DNA from: PALSA-894 sp963828625
GTDB lineage: Bacteria; Pseudomonadota; Alphaproteobacteria; Rhizobiales; Xanthobacteraceae
Direction of reading: 5' to 3'
Length of the DNA stretch: 64,000 bases
Assembly: GCA_963828625.1 (NCBI GenBank)
Contig: CAWHEX010000002.1
Coordinates: 620,001 to 684,000, forward strand
How positions within the stretch are numbered: the stretch's first letter is position 1; every line of letters starts with the position of its first letter. Position numbers and translations under genes: made by a program. Below are positions 47,424 through 56,909 of the stretch, one piece after another. The notes below the pieces were generated by a model, which did no database searches, had not been told where the DNA came from, and saw only the letters and a list, made by a program, of their open reading frames with translations.

Positions 47424-48733
47424 TCAGTTGCTCATCACCATCCGCGGCAGAAACGTAACGATGCCGGGAAACAGCGTGAACAGCCCGATACAGAAGAAGT
47501 CCATGAGCACGAACGGCCACACATTGCGGAAGATGTCCTGCAGCGGAATGTCCGGACGCACGCCGTTCACGACGTAGCAGTTGAGACCGACCGGCGGTGT
47601 CAGCAAGCCGATCTCGACCATTTTGACCACGATGATGCCGAACCAGATCGGATCGAAACCCAGCTTCACCATCACGGGAAACAGCACCGGCAGCGTAAGC
47701 AGCAGCATGCCGATGCCGTCCATGAACATGCCGAGGACGGTGTAGAGCGCGATCACGAACAGCAGCATGAGGTACGGCGAAACGCCGATCGCCACCACCC
47801 AGTCGGAAAAGGTGGACGATATGCCGGCGAAGGCGAGGAACCGCACGAAGATGAGGACGCCCCAGATGATCGAGAAGATCATCACGGTGAGTTTCACGGT
47901 ATCGAGCAGCGAAGTCGCGCAAGCCGCGAGAGCGACAGCGAGCGCTTGATCATCGCCATGCAGAAGATGATGAACGCGCCAAGGGCGCCGACTTCGGTTG
48001 GGGTAGCCCAGCCCGTGTACATGCCGCCGATGACGGCAGCGATGACGAAGAAGATCGGCAGCGCATCCGGCATCGTGACGAAGCGCTCGCGCCACGAAAT
48101 CCCGTGGACGGATTCGCCAAGCGAAGGATCGATCTTGAAGCGCAACAGGATGATGGACGCATAGGCGATTGCGGAAATCACGCCGGGGATGAACCCCGCC
48201 AGCAGCAGCCCGCCGATCGAGGTCTCGGTGATGATGCCGTACACCACCATGATGGCGGAGGGCGGAATGAGCGAAGCGAGGGTGCCGCCGGCCGCGACCA
48301 CCGCCGCGGCGATGCCCGGCTGATACTTGAAGCGCAACAGTTCGGGGATCGAGATGCGCGCGAACACGGCGGCGGTGGCGGTGCTCGCCCCGGAGACAGC
48401 GGCAAAGCCTGCCGCCGCGAAAATCGTCGCGACCGCGAGCCCGCCGGGGAGCCATCCGAGCCAGGCGCGCGCACAGCGGTACGCGCCCTGCACGATCCCG
48501 GCATGATGCGCCAGATGACCGATGAGAATGAAAAGCGGCAGCACCGATAGCGCATAGTTCGTCGTGTCCGAGTAGGGAATGTGCCCGGCAATGCCGACCG
48601 CCTTGTCAAATCCGCGCAGCGCCCACAGGCCGCAGAAGCCAACGACGGCGGCTGCCACGAAAATTCGGATGCCGGCAACGATGAGCAGGCTGAGCGCGAT
48701 GATGCCGACGATGCCAATCTGAAGCGGCTCCAT
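47424..48733 (-). CDS. dctM: TRAP transporter large permease (DctM), frameshifted
   Basis: About 436 residues, twelve or so transmembrane helices. The first half has the TRAP signatures GFAAVSGASTATAAVF, GTLASLIPPSAIMVVYG and GAFIIFCMAMIKRSLS. A single break near 47915 leads to the second half: SLLDTVKLTVMIFSIIWG, LYTVLGMFMDGIGMLLLTLP, GLLTPPVGLNCYVVNG. It imports an organic acid or similar solute with a sodium or proton gradient. It forms one operon with the small permease and solute-binding protein upstream. Confidence 0.88.
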
Positions 48734-48766
48734 GCGCGATTTCCTGGATGGACCCGGTTGGCGGCT

Positions 48767-49345
48767 TTAGATGTCGTCGATGATGCGGTCGGAGACGGGA
48801 ACCGCGATTGGTTCGGCGGCTGGATCGACGATGAGGCGCGCGTAAGCCCACAGCTCCAGTGCGATCCGCAATGTCAGAATGCCGAATCCGATCAACGGGA
48901 CCAGTTTCGATGGCCATGTCGGCCATTGCGTGTTGATCGTGGAGTCGCCGATGAAGTACGCGTTCTCAAAGAAGTGCAGGATGCCGGGAAGCAAGACGAC
49001 GATCAGCCCGAATGCGGTCAGCGACGCTGCAAACTCGGCCATCCAGTGCGCGCGGCCATGAAACCAGCGAACCACGATATCGACGCGGATATGGCCGGCC
49101 TTGCGGTAGCAGTAGGAAATCGGCAGCAGCGTGTAGAGGCTCATCGTCTGTTCGATGAGATCGAGCTGCCCATAGAGCGGGTTATTGAACGCCTTGCGCA
49201 GCAGGATTTCGGCGACGCCGATCCACATCACGCCGAAGATGACAATGCCGGCAACGATCGCGGTCGCATATTCCGCGACCTGCAGGCTGCGATCCAGCCG
49301 ATCGAGGGCCGGCCCGCCCATGGCCGCGCGCGAATGGCTGCTCAT
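48767..49345 (-). CDS. dctQ: TRAP transporter small permease (DctQ)
   Basis: 192 residues, four transmembrane helices with the DctQ pattern (ATAIVAGIVIFGVMWIGVAE, ILLRKAFNNPLYGQLDLIEQ, SYCYRKAGHIRVDIVV). It pairs with DctM to form the membrane complex. Both genes lie on the minus strand with 33 bp between them. Confidence 0.88.
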   Translation of the reverse strand: MSSHSRAAMGGPALDRLDRSLQVAEYATAIVAGIVIFGVMWIGVAEILLRKAFNNPLYGQLDLIEQTMSLYTLLPISYCYRKAGHIRVDIVVRWFHGRAHWMAEFAASLTAFGLIVVLLPGILHFFENAYFIGDSTINTQWPTWPSKLVPLIGFGILTLRIALELWAYARLIVDPAAEPIAVPVSDRIIDDI

Positions 49346-49423
49346 CCGTCCCCCACCCCTCGATAGCGCGCGCTCGCGAGAAGAGCGTGCTTATGGCCGG
49401 GCCGATGTTCCCCGATGCATGGC

Positions 49424-50488
49424 TCAACTGGCCTTGCCGAGCTTGGCCTTGGCCTTGTCTGCCTCCTTGAGGATGAGGTCGAGCAGTTCCTGCGCGGGCA
49501 CGCCCTTCGCGGCGTTTTCCTTGACCCAGGCCAGCCAGACCGGCGCCGCGCCGACCTCACTGAATGTCTTTAGCTCAGCGGCGGGATACATGATCTCCCG
49601 CAGGCCGCGCTTGTGCCACTCTTCGAAATTCTTCTTGTCGGTATCGACTTGCGCCTTCTTGAGAGCTTCGTAGGCGAGCGGCTTCGCCTTGTCCAAAAGC
49701 TCGCGATATTGCGGCGGCAACTTGCCGTACGGTTCAAGTCCGACGATGGTCGGGCAGTTGTTGGCGCCCGGCGCCAGGTTCTTCGTGTACCATTTGGCGA
49801 TCTCGGGAATCTTGTAGGCCGCGAACGCGTAGGTGAACGGGAACGCCGCCGCCTGGAAAACGCCGCGCTCCAGCGAATTGTAGACTTCGGGCGCGGGAAC
49901 CGATGTCGGCACCGCACCGAGATTACGGAGCGCCGCGCCCGTGCCTCCAAGCGCTCTCACGCGCATTCCCTTGAAACCCGCCATGGTGACAGGCGGCTCG
50001 CCGACGCCCATCAACTCCGATTGCGGCTGCAGCACCGAGAGCAAGACCTTGGCGTTCCAGCGTTTGAACTCAGCCTCGATGTACGGATGCTTGTAAACGA
50101 TGTCGTGCACGATGCCGTGCACGTCTGGATCGGCCAGCGGCAGGCCCGGCAGATCCAGCACGTTGATGCCGAGGTGCTTGCCCGGGTGATAACCGGTGCA
50201 GATCTGCGCCATCTCGAAGGCGCCAAGCTTGATGTTGTCGAGATTGTCGGGGCCCTTGGATAGGGCATCACCATAGTGAATCTTGATTGTGAATTTGCCG
50301 CCGGTTTGCTCGTTGACGTAGGCTGCAATCGTTTCGATGCCGGCTGTGAAGGCACGCGGCGGTCCCCATACCGATAGGTTCCAGTCAACCTTCGGCCCAT
50401 CGACGAGCGCTCGCGCTGGCTCTCCCGCAAACAGCGCGGTCGCGAAGATCGACGCAAGCGCGAATATCCTCAGCCTCCGATGGAGCAT
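49424..50488 (-). CDS. dctP: TRAP transporter solute-binding protein (DctP)
   Basis: 354 residues with a signal peptide (IFALASIFATALFAGEPARA). The start ATG 50488 has a strong GAGGAGGAG site; an upstream open frame is spurious. DctP features: TIKIHYGDALSKGPDNLDNI, KGMRVRALGGTGAALRNLGA (conserved Arg contacting the carboxylate) and PTSVPAPEVYNSLERGVFQA. It delivers solute in the periplasm to DctQM. The ligand is not predictable. It is the first gene of the operon. Confidence 0.88.
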   Translation of the reverse strand: MLHRRLRIFALASIFATALFAGEPARALVDGPKVDWNLSVWGPPRAFTAGIETIAAYVNEQTGGKFTIKIHYGDALSKGPDNLDNIKLGAFEMAQICTGYHPGKHLGINVLDLPGLPLADPDVHGIVHDIVYKHPYIEAEFKRWNAKVLLSVLQPQSELMGVGEPPVTMAGFKGMRVRALGGTGAALRNLGAVPTSVPAPEVYNSLERGVFQAAAFPFTYAFAAYKIPEIAKWYTKNLAPGANNCPTIVGLEPYGKLPPQYRELLDKAKPLAYEALKKAQVDTDKKNFEEWHKRGLREIMYPAAELKTFSEVGAAPVWLAWVKENAAKGVPAQELLDLILKEADKAKAKLGKAS

Positions 50489-50619
50489 CGTCTCCTCCTC
50501 ATGCTCAAGATCGCATTCCACCCGAGGCGGACTTGCGATCCGCGCTCGCGACAATTGGTGCGATTGCTGTTTGCGCCAGCATGGCCCGGATTGCGGCAAT
50601 CTGTCCAGCGACCGGCCGA

Positions 50620-51101
50620 CGCGGTAGTGTCTCAGTTTGAATTCGGGGCCGTGGTCGAGTGTACACTGGCATGGTACGGTTGGCCGCATGCCGATTTTCT
50701 TCCTTGAGCCCCGAGACGACGCGACAGGGGACCCCCGTTGGGAGGCCACCACCCTCAAAGAGGGATGCTGGGTCTTGGCCGACACGGAAGCGGACGCTCG
50801 CGACGATGTCAGCCGCATCACCTTGAGTGTCACCACCGTTCGGCCCGGGATGCCCTCACTACAGGCCCCATGGCTCGACAAGAGATTGGTTGACTGTCAA
50901 CAAACCGATCCCGGTCTAGACATGCGCAAGGGCATCATCGTCACGCGTGGTGGCAAGACCCTATCCTTAAGTAGTCAGTGATGCCCCGACGCCTCAAAGG
51001 CGAGAAGCCCCCTCCGATGCACGGCAACGCGGTCCGGAAGCATGGTTCTGCGTGATCGATGGGTGTCGGCCCGCACAATATTCAAACTGAGACACACCGC
51101 C
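50620..51101. mobile_element. MITE-like element with 15-bp perfect terminal inverted repeats
   Basis: TGTCTCAGTTTGAAT at 50628-50642 is repeated exactly inverted at 51080-51094. Similarity continues outward (GCGGTAG on the left, GGCGGTG on the right, one gap) and weakly inward (GGGCCG on both sides). The 0.48-kb body holds a 97-codon ORF and a 24-codon ORF but no transposase. It lies between the TRAP and Mrp operons. Confidence 0.6.
50688..50981 (+). CDS. Hypothetical protein inside the inverted-repeat element
   Basis: 97 residues from ATG 50688: MPIFFLEPRDDATGDPRWEA, TTLKEGCWVLADTEADARDD, VSRITLSVTTVRPGMPSLQA. A compact alpha/beta character is likely; no family recognised. A second tiny frame of 24 codons (MPRRLKGEKPPPMHGN) starts at 50981 in a TGATG overlap, which suggests genuine coupled translation. 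The two could be cargo of the element or relics of its original genes. Confidence 0.55.
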   Translation: MPIFFLEPRDDATGDPRWEATTLKEGCWVLADTEADARDDVSRITLSVTTVRPGMPSLQAPWLDKRLVDCQQTDPGLDMRKGIIVTRGGKTLSLSSQ

Positions 51102-51220
51102 GACGCACAACAGAGCGTCTGGGCCGTGATCCCGAGCCCATCGCCATTTTTTCGTATTGGCTGTCCTCGGAGAGGCGCGGTAAGAAGAGCATCGAGGCGC
51201 GTCCAGAACGGGGATGAGGG

Positions 51221-51697
51221 ATGCGATACCTAAGTCTGGCGGCGTTCTTGCTCGCCTTCTGGCTCATTCTGTCCGGGCACTACACGCCGATGCTCGTTAC
51301 CGCAGGCGTGGCGAGCGCCATCATCTGTGTGTGCTCGCCGCGATCCGGATGCGCGCTGCCGATGCCGAAGGCCATCCGCTTGAGTTCTTCGGGCGCGCCG
51401 TCACCTATTTTCCCTGGCTCATCGGTCGAGATTGCAAAGTCGGGTTGGGCCGTTACCAAGGTCATCCTGCACCCGCGCCTGCCGATTTCCCCGACCATGA
51501 CGGTGGTCGCGGCGAGCCAACGCACATCGGTGGGAGTGGCATCCTATGCGAACTCGATCACGCTCACGCCGGGCACCATCACCGTCGGTGTAGACGGAAA
51601 CCAACTCACGGTTCACGCGCTGGTCAATGACGGTGCGCTCGACCTCGAAGGTGGCGGCATGGACCGCCGCGTCAGCCAATTCGAGGGCACGGCCTGA
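51221..51697 (+). CDS. mnhE: Mrp Na+/H+ antiporter subunit E (MnhE), two compensating frameshifts
   Basis: 158 residues. It starts YLSLAAFLLAFWLILSGHYT. The middle (CVLAAIRMRAADAEGHPLEF, FGRAVTYFPWLI) lies in another frame between about 51330 and 51425. It returns as VEIAKSGWAVTKVIL, SVGVASYANSITLTPGTITV, the MnhE signature. It is the first gene of the antiporter operon; its stop overlaps mnhF (TGATG). Confidence 0.85.
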   Translation: MRYLSLAAFLLAFWLILSGHYTPMLVTAGVASAIICVCSPRSGCALPMPKAIRLSSSGAPSPIFPGSSVEIAKSGWAVTKVILHPRLPISPTMTVVAASQRTSVGVASYANSITLTPGTITVGVDGNQLTVHALVNDGALDLEGGGMDRRVSQFEGTA

Positions 51698-51978
51698 TGT
51701 TCGCCGTTGCTGCCGCCGCCATCCTTGTCGCACTTGCGCTGGCAATCACGCGCGCCATCAAGGGGCCGACGGTGTTCGATCGCGTGCTTGCCGGTAACAC
51801 CGTCGGCACGCTCGCCATCATGCTGCTCGCCGTGTTCGGCTTCATGACTGGGCGCCCTGAGTTTCTCGACATCGGCCTGACCTACGGGCTGCTCAATCTC
51901 ATCGGCACGCTCGCGGTGTTGAAGTTCTTCCGGCATGGCGACCTCGCCCATGATGCCGACACGGAGCGCCAGCCGTGA
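51697..51978 (+). CDS. mnhF: Mrp antiporter subunit F (MnhF)
   Basis: 93 residues, three transmembrane helices, with ITRAIKGPTVFDRVLAGNTV, GTLAIMLLAVFGFMTGRPEF and LDIGLTYGLLNLIGTLAVLK, the MrpF pattern including the conserved Asp of FDRVLA. Membrane partner in the multisubunit Na+/H+ antiporter. Confidence 0.92.
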   Translation: MFAVAAAAILVALALAITRAIKGPTVFDRVLAGNTVGTLAIMLLAVFGFMTGRPEFLDIGLTYGLLNLIGTLAVLKFFRHGDLAHDADTERQP

Positions 51979-52338
51979 CAATGGCGCTCGATCTCCTGAG
52001 CTGGGCGTGCATCCTGCTCGGCTCGTTCTTCACGATCGTCGGAGCGTTCGGGCTGGTGCGCATGCCGGAAGTCTTCACCCGCATGCACGCGGCGAGCGTC
52101 ACCGACACGCTTGGGGTCGGCTTTCTCATCCTGGGCATGGGCCTGCAAGCGGGGCTGAGCCTGGTCACCCTGAAGCTCGTATTCCTGCTCGCGCTTTTCT
52201 TCTTTACCGGCCCCGTCATCACCCACGCGCTGGCGCAGGCGTGCCTGCATGAAAATATCCGGCCGTTGCTGAGCGAGGATCGCCGGGGCCGCGACCGGTC
52301 CCAAGCGCGCAAGCGAGGCGGACGGGAGGCAGCCATAG
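51975..52338 (+). CDS. mnhG: Mrp antiporter subunit G (MnhG)
   Basis: About 120 residues from GTG 51975 (or ATG 51981). LLGSFFTIVGAFGLVRMPEV, FTRMHAASVTDTLGVGFLIL and LKLVFLLALFFFTGPVITHA are the MrpG signatures. As read, the frame runs on into the next gene. One base change near 52285 would give a normal end (GPKRASEADGRQP) at a TAG overlapping the next start, so the apparent G-DUF4040 fusion is probably artificial. Confidence 0.85.
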
Positions 52339-52893
52339 AAACCATCATCAATGCGGCGCTTCTGACGCTGCTTGCCGTCGTGACCGTCGCTATCGTGTTT
52401 CAGCGCAGCCTGTTCGGCGTCGTCGTCCTGACGACGATCTACAGCTTCCTGATGGCGAGCGTGTTGATCGTGCTCGACGCGGTCGATGTCGCGATGACGG
52501 AAGCCTCGGTCGGCGCGGGCATCTCGACGGTGATCCTGCTTGCGACGCTGCACCTGATCAAGACCACGGAGATGCGTTCCGCGCGGACCCATCTGCCCGC
52601 GCTGTTGCTCGCGGTTGGGACCGGGGCCGTTCTGGTCTGGGGCACGCTCGCGCTGCCGCCCTTCGGCACCGCCGACATGGTCATCAACAAGCATGTCGTC
52701 CCGCGCTATCTCGCGCGACACGATCAAGGAGACCAACGTTCCGAACGTCGTGACCTCCGTCCTGGCCGACTATCGCGGTTACGACACGCTCGGCGAGACG
52801 ACGGTGATCTTCACCGCCGGGATCGGCGTGATGCTGCTGCTGCGCGGCGCGCGCCGGCGCGGGCGAAGGGATAACGAGGGCGAGCCGCAATGA
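52335..52893 (+). CDS. DUF4040 / MbhD-MbhE-like subunit (C-terminal part of classical MrpA), frameshifted
   Basis: It begins near ETIINAALLTLLAVVTVAIV, where the expected start codon reads ATA after a GGGAGG site, and continues TIYSFLMASVLIVLDAVDVA, MTEASVGAGISTVILLATLH. A break near 52715 leads to DTIKETNVPNVVTSVLADYR, GYDTLGETTVIFTAGIGVML. These two parts correspond to MbhD and MbhE of membrane hydrogenases and to the C-terminus of MrpA, here encoded separately. The stop overlaps mnhB (ATGA). Confidence 0.82.
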
Positions 52894-53306
52894 GCCTCGA
52901 CCTGATCCTCCGCATCGGCACCAAGCTTATCCTGCCGTTCATCCTGCTGTTCGCCCTCTATGTGCAGTTTCATGGCGACTACGGCCCGGGCGGCGGCTTT
53001 CAGGCCGGTGTCATCACCGCCGCAATGGTGATCCTGCTCGCGATCACGTTCGGCCTCGAAGCCGCACAGCGGATCGCGCCGCAGGCGCTGGTCGAGCGCA
53101 TGATCCCGCTCGGCGTGCTGATCTATGCGGGTACCGGGATCGCCGGCTTGCTGCTCGGCAAGAATTTTCTCGACTATTCGGTCCTGGCCCGCGACTCCGC
53201 GCACGGGCACGAGCTCGGAATTTTTCTCGTCGAGGCAGGCGTGCTGGTCACGGTGTCCGGCACCATGACGGCGGTCTTCTACGCATTCGTCGAGCGGGGC
53301 CGCTGA
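52890..53306 (+). CDS. mnhB: Mrp antiporter subunit B (MnhB)
   Basis: 138 residues, four transmembrane helices: LPFILLFALYVQFHGDYGPG, GGFQAGVITAAMVILLAITF, HGHELGIFLVEAGVLVTVSG. The GPGGGFQAG motif is diagnostic. Intact; overlaps the next start by one base. Confidence 0.93.
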   Translation: MSLDLILRIGTKLILPFILLFALYVQFHGDYGPGGGFQAGVITAAMVILLAITFGLEAAQRIAPQALVERMIPLGVLIYAGTGIAGLLLGKNFLDYSVLARDSAHGHELGIFLVEAGVLVTVSGTMTAVFYAFVERGR

Positions 53307-53671
53307 TGGCGACGCTGACCAACCTCGCGCAACACTACAACTACGTTGTCACCATCTTCCTGATGATGGCCGGGCTCTATATCGTGATTGCCCGCGGCAA
53401 CATGGTGAAGAAGCTGATCGGTCTCTCCATCTTTCAGACCTCGGTCTACCTTCTCTACATCGAGCCCGGAAAGATCATCGGCGGCACCGCGCCGATCATC
53501 GATCCGGCCTTCACGGTCTATTCGAATCCCCTGCCTCACGTCCTGATCCTCACCGCCATCGTGGTCGGCGTCGCCACGCTCGCGCTTGGGCTGGCGCTGG
53601 TCGTGCGCATCAACGAGGCCTACGGCACGATCGAGGAGGAGGAGATTTTCGAAAGGGACCGCGACGCATGA
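53306..53671 (+). CDS. mnhC: Mrp antiporter subunit C (MnhC, NuoK-like)
   Basis: 121 residues with three helices and the NuoK-type pattern (IFLMMAGLYIVIARGNMVKK, LIGLSIFQTSVYLLYIEPGK, PHVLILTAIVVGVATLALGL). The conserved Glu of subunit K appears as position YIEPGK. Intact; ATGA overlap with the next gene. Confidence 0.93.
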   Translation: MATLTNLAQHYNYVVTIFLMMAGLYIVIARGNMVKKLIGLSIFQTSVYLLYIEPGKIIGGTAPIIDPAFTVYSNPLPHVLILTAIVVGVATLALGLALVVRINEAYGTIEEEEIFERDRDA

Positions 53672-55165
53672 GCGCGGTCTGGCCGCATCTTCCGGCGCTT
53701 CAGGTCGTCATTCCGCTGATCGGCGCGCTGCTCGCGGGCTTTCTGCGCAGCGGAAGGATCGCTTTTGCACTCGCGCTGCTGGTGAGCTGGATCATGCCGT
53801 TCATCGCCGATTGCGATGCTGTGGCAGGTGCTGTCCTCCGGGCCGATCTCGTATCACCTCGGCGGCTGGGAGCCGCCATGGGGCATCGAGTATCGCGTCG
53901 ATGCATTGAACGGGTTCGTGCTCGTCCTGGTATCCGTGGTCGGCGCCGTGATCATGCCGTTTGCGCGCCGCTCAATCGCGTTCGAGATCGACGATTGGCG
54001 GGAGGCGTGGTTCTACTGCATGTATCTGCTCTGCCTGACCGGATTGCTCGGCATCGCGATCACGGGCGATGCCTTCAACGCGTTCGTGTTTCTCGAGATT
54101 TCCTCGCTCTCGACCTATGTGCTGATCGCGCTCGGTTCGGACCGCCGCGCCCTGATCGCGGCGTTTCAGTATCTGATCATGGGGACGATCGGCGCGACCT
54201 TCTACGTGATCGGCGTCGGCCTGCTCTATCTCCTCACCGGCACGCTCAACATGGTGGATATGGCGGCGCGGCTCGCGCGACGCTTGGCCGGGCCAGTCGC
54301 AGACCGTCGTGGCGGCGCTTGCATTCGTAACGGTCGGCGTAAGCCTGAAGCTCGCGCTGTTCCCGCTCCATGCCTGGCTGCCGAACGCCTACGCCTACGC
54401 GCCGTCCTGGGCAACCGCGTTTCTGTCCGCGACGGCCACGAAGGTCGCGATCTATCTTCTGATCCGGTTCTATTTTTCGATCTTCGGCGTTTCGATCGAC
54501 ATCCGCGCGCTGCCGGTCGGCGAAATCATCATCGCGCTCTCGCTTGCCGCGATGTTCATCGCGTCGCTCATCGCGGTGTTCGAGACCAATCTGAAACGGA
54601 TGCTCGCCTATTCGTCGGTGGCGCAGATCGGCTACATCACGCTCGGCATCGGGCTCGCCAATCAGGCCGGATTGACCGGCGGGCTCGTCCACATCGTCAA
54701 TCATGCGCTGATGAAGGCGGCGCTGTTTCTTGCGGTCGGCGCGATCTTCTTTCGCGCCTGCCCGGTAAGTCTGACCGACCTTGCGGGCATCGGCCGGAAG
54801 ATGCCGCTCACCATGGCGGCTTTCACGATCGCCGGGTTCGGCCTCATCGGCACGCCGGGCACCTCCGGCTTCATCTCGAAATGGTACCTGGCAGTCGGCG
54901 CGCTCGACAAAGGCTGGTGGATACTCGTCTTCCTGATCATGGGAAGCTCGCTGCTCGCGCTGGTCTATGTCGGCCGCGTCCTTGAAGTCGCCTGGCTGCG
55001 CGAGCCATCACCGCGAGATCGCGCACGCCAGCGATCCGCCGCTCTCGATGCTGCTGCCGCTCCTCGTGCTTGCCGCCGCCACGATCTACTTCGGCATCGA
55101 CACCGAATGGACGGCGGGCGATTGCGGGCACGGCCGCCAAGGCGCTGCTCGGAGGGCTGCGATGA
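53668..55165 (+). CDS. mnhD: Mrp antiporter subunit D (MnhD, NuoN/M-like), first copy, multiply frameshifted
   Basis: About 500 residues spread over four frames, with breaks near 53815, 54285, 55015 and 55125. Pieces in order: LQVVIPLIGALLAGFLRSGR; YRVDALNGFVLVLVSVVGAV; AFNAFVFLEISSLSTYVLIA (proton-path Glu in FLEIS); AFVTVGVSLKLALFPLHAWL (conserved Lys); FETNLKRMLAYSSVAQIGYI; TIAGFGLIGTPGTSGFISKW; LLPLLVLAAATIYFGIDTEW. Ends at a TGA overlapping the next ATG. In a conserved operon whose neighbours are intact, the indels are more likely sequence errors than loss of function. Confidence 0.85.
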
Positions 55166-56631
55166 TGGCGGTTCCGTCTCCCGAGAAGCTGGTCCTTCTG
55201 TCGATGCTCGTGCCGTTCATCGGCGCGGCTGTCATTCCGCTGTTTCACAGGCAGCCGAACCTGCGCGAAACCGTAACGATGGTGACGGCCGGCGCGCTGT
55301 GCGTCGCGGTCTTCGCGTTGTTCGGGCCGGTGCTCGGCGGCGCGCGTCCGGAAGCGCACATCATCGATGTCGCGCCCGGCCTCGCGCTCGCCTTCAAGGT
55401 CGAGCCGCTGGGCATGCTGTTCGCGCTCGTCGCCTCCTCGCTCTGGATCGTGAACTCGATCTATTCGATCGGCTACATGCGGGCGAACGAGGAGCCGCGC
55501 CAGACCACTTTCTACATCTGCTTTGCGGTGGCGCTCGGCAGCACAATCGGCGTCGCGTTCGCCAAGAACCTGTTCACGCTGTTCCTGTTCTACGAGCTGT
55601 TGACGATCTCGACCTATCCGCTGGTCACGCACAAGGGGAACGAGGAAGCGGTTCGCGCCGGCCGTCTTTATCTCGTGCTCTTGCTCGGCACGTCGCTGGT
55701 GCTGTTCCTGCCGGCGATCATCGGCACTTACGCGCTCGCGGGCACGCTCGATTTCACGCCCGGCGGCATCCTCGGCGGCAAGGCCGGCGCGGGCGTGCTT
55801 GCCCTGCTGCTCGCGCTCTACGTGTTCGGGATCGGCAAAGCCGCAGTGATGCCGCTGCACTTCTGGCTGCCTGCCGCGATGGTTGCGCCGACGCCTGTCA
55901 GCGCGCTGCTGCACGCGGTTGCGGTGGTGAAGGCTGGCGTGTTCGTGGTGCTCAAGGTCGTCGTGTACGTCTTCGGGCTCGACACGCTTGCGAAAACCGG
56001 CGCCAACGAATGGCTCATTTTCGTCGCATCGGCGAGCCTGCTCACCGCGTCCTTCATCGCATTGTCCCGCGACAACCTGAAAGCACGGCTCGCGTATTCG
56101 ACAGTCAGCCAGCTTTCCTATGTCGTTCTGGGCGCGGCGCTCGCGACATCGACCAGCATCGTCGGCAGCGGCCTTCAGATCGCGATGCATGCCGCCGGAA
56201 AGATCACTCTGTTCTTCTGCGCGGGCGCCATCTACACCGCCCACCATCTCACGGAGGTCAGTCAAATGACCGGCATCGGGCGGAAGATGCCGATCACGAT
56301 GCTGGCTTTTCTGATCGCATCGCTCAGCATCATCGGACTGCCGCCGCTGGGCGGCACCTGGAGCAAGTGGACGCTCGCGCTGGGCGCGCTCGATGCGGGC
56401 CATGTTGTCGTTGTCGGCGTGCTCATGCTCAGCTCGCTGTTGAGCGTCGGGTATCTGTTACCGATCGTGGCGCGCGGGTTCTTTCTGCCGCCGGGAACGC
56501 CGGCGGACGGCGAAGTCACCGTCGAGGAGGCGCCGCTCGCCTGTCTGATCGCTCTGTCATCCACGGCAATGCTTTGCGTCGTCCTGTTCTTTTTGGCGGG
56601 GCAGATCGAAGCGCTGCTGACAGGACTCTAG
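55162..56631 (+). CDS. Mrp-type antiporter proton-translocating subunit (NuoL/M-like), second copy
   Basis: 489 residues, about 14 transmembrane helices, intact. LGMLFALVASSLWIVNSIYS, NLFTLFLFYELLTISTYPLV (key Glu), KAAVMPLHFWLPAAMVAPTP (Lys/His channel motif), SALLHAVAVVKAGVFVVLKV and LKARLAYSTVSQLSYVVLGA are the antiporter-like subunit signatures. Fills the role of MrpA-N or a second MrpD in this split operon type. Confidence 0.9.
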   Translation: MMAVPSPEKLVLLSMLVPFIGAAVIPLFHRQPNLRETVTMVTAGALCVAVFALFGPVLGGARPEAHIIDVAPGLALAFKVEPLGMLFALVASSLWIVNSIYSIGYMRANEEPRQTTFYICFAVALGSTIGVAFAKNLFTLFLFYELLTISTYPLVTHKGNEEAVRAGRLYLVLLLGTSLVLFLPAIIGTYALAGTLDFTPGGILGGKAGAGVLALLLALYVFGIGKAAVMPLHFWLPAAMVAPTPVSALLHAVAVVKAGVFVVLKVVVYVFGLDTLAKTGANEWLIFVASASLLTASFIALSRDNLKARLAYSTVSQLSYVVLGAALATSTSIVGSGLQIAMHAAGKITLFFCAGAIYTAHHLTEVSQMTGIGRKMPITMLAFLIASLSIIGLPPLGGTWSKWTLALGALDAGHVVVVGVLMLSSLLSVGYLLPIVARGFFLPPGTPADGEVTVEEAPLACLIALSSTAMLCVVLFFLAGQIEALLTGL

Positions 56632-56642
56632 GAAGCGTAATC

Positions 56643-56909
56643 ATGGCAAACGACAAATCCGATCCCCGCGAACGAGCCTATTGGCTGGACAATCCGCGCA
56701 ACGTGGATCGTCTTGTGCACGGCTTCTATGTCGTCTGCGGCCTCTTGCTTGCCATCGACATCTTCGTTCCAAAGCATGGGCCTTTTGCCGTCGAGCATGT
56801 CTTCGGGTTCTACGGCATCTTTGGCTTTGTCGCATGCGTCGCACTGGTGCTGATTGCGAAGCAGCTGCGCCGCGTTCTCATGCGCCCCGAGGACTACTAT
56901 GATCGCTGA
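56643..56909 (+). CDS. Small membrane protein of the Mrp operon
   Basis: 88 residues with two helices (FYVVCGLLLAIDIFVPKHGP; FGFYGIFGFVACVALVLIAK), preceded by RERAYWLDNPRNVDRLVHG. It sits between the second and third antiporter subunits with an overlap into the third. No function assigned; found in the same place in related alphaproteobacterial operons (from memory). Confidence 0.75.
   Translation: MANDKSDPRERAYWLDNPRNVDRLVHGFYVVCGLLLAIDIFVPKHGPFAVEHVFGFYGIFGFVACVALVLIAKQLRRVLMRPEDYYDR

Noticed and set aside
50620..51101. Complete insertion sequence
   Set aside because: The 97-codon frame shows no DDE or other transposase motif and the element is too short to encode one.
51975..52874. Genuine MnhG-DUF4040 fusion protein
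   Set aside because: A proper end and ribosome site for two separate genes are visible in adjacent frames, and neighbouring genes carry similar indels.
54937..56403. 488-codon minus-strand frame rich in Glu/Arg/His
   Set aside because: Antisense of the intact antiporter subunit; residues mirror hydrophobic codons read backward.
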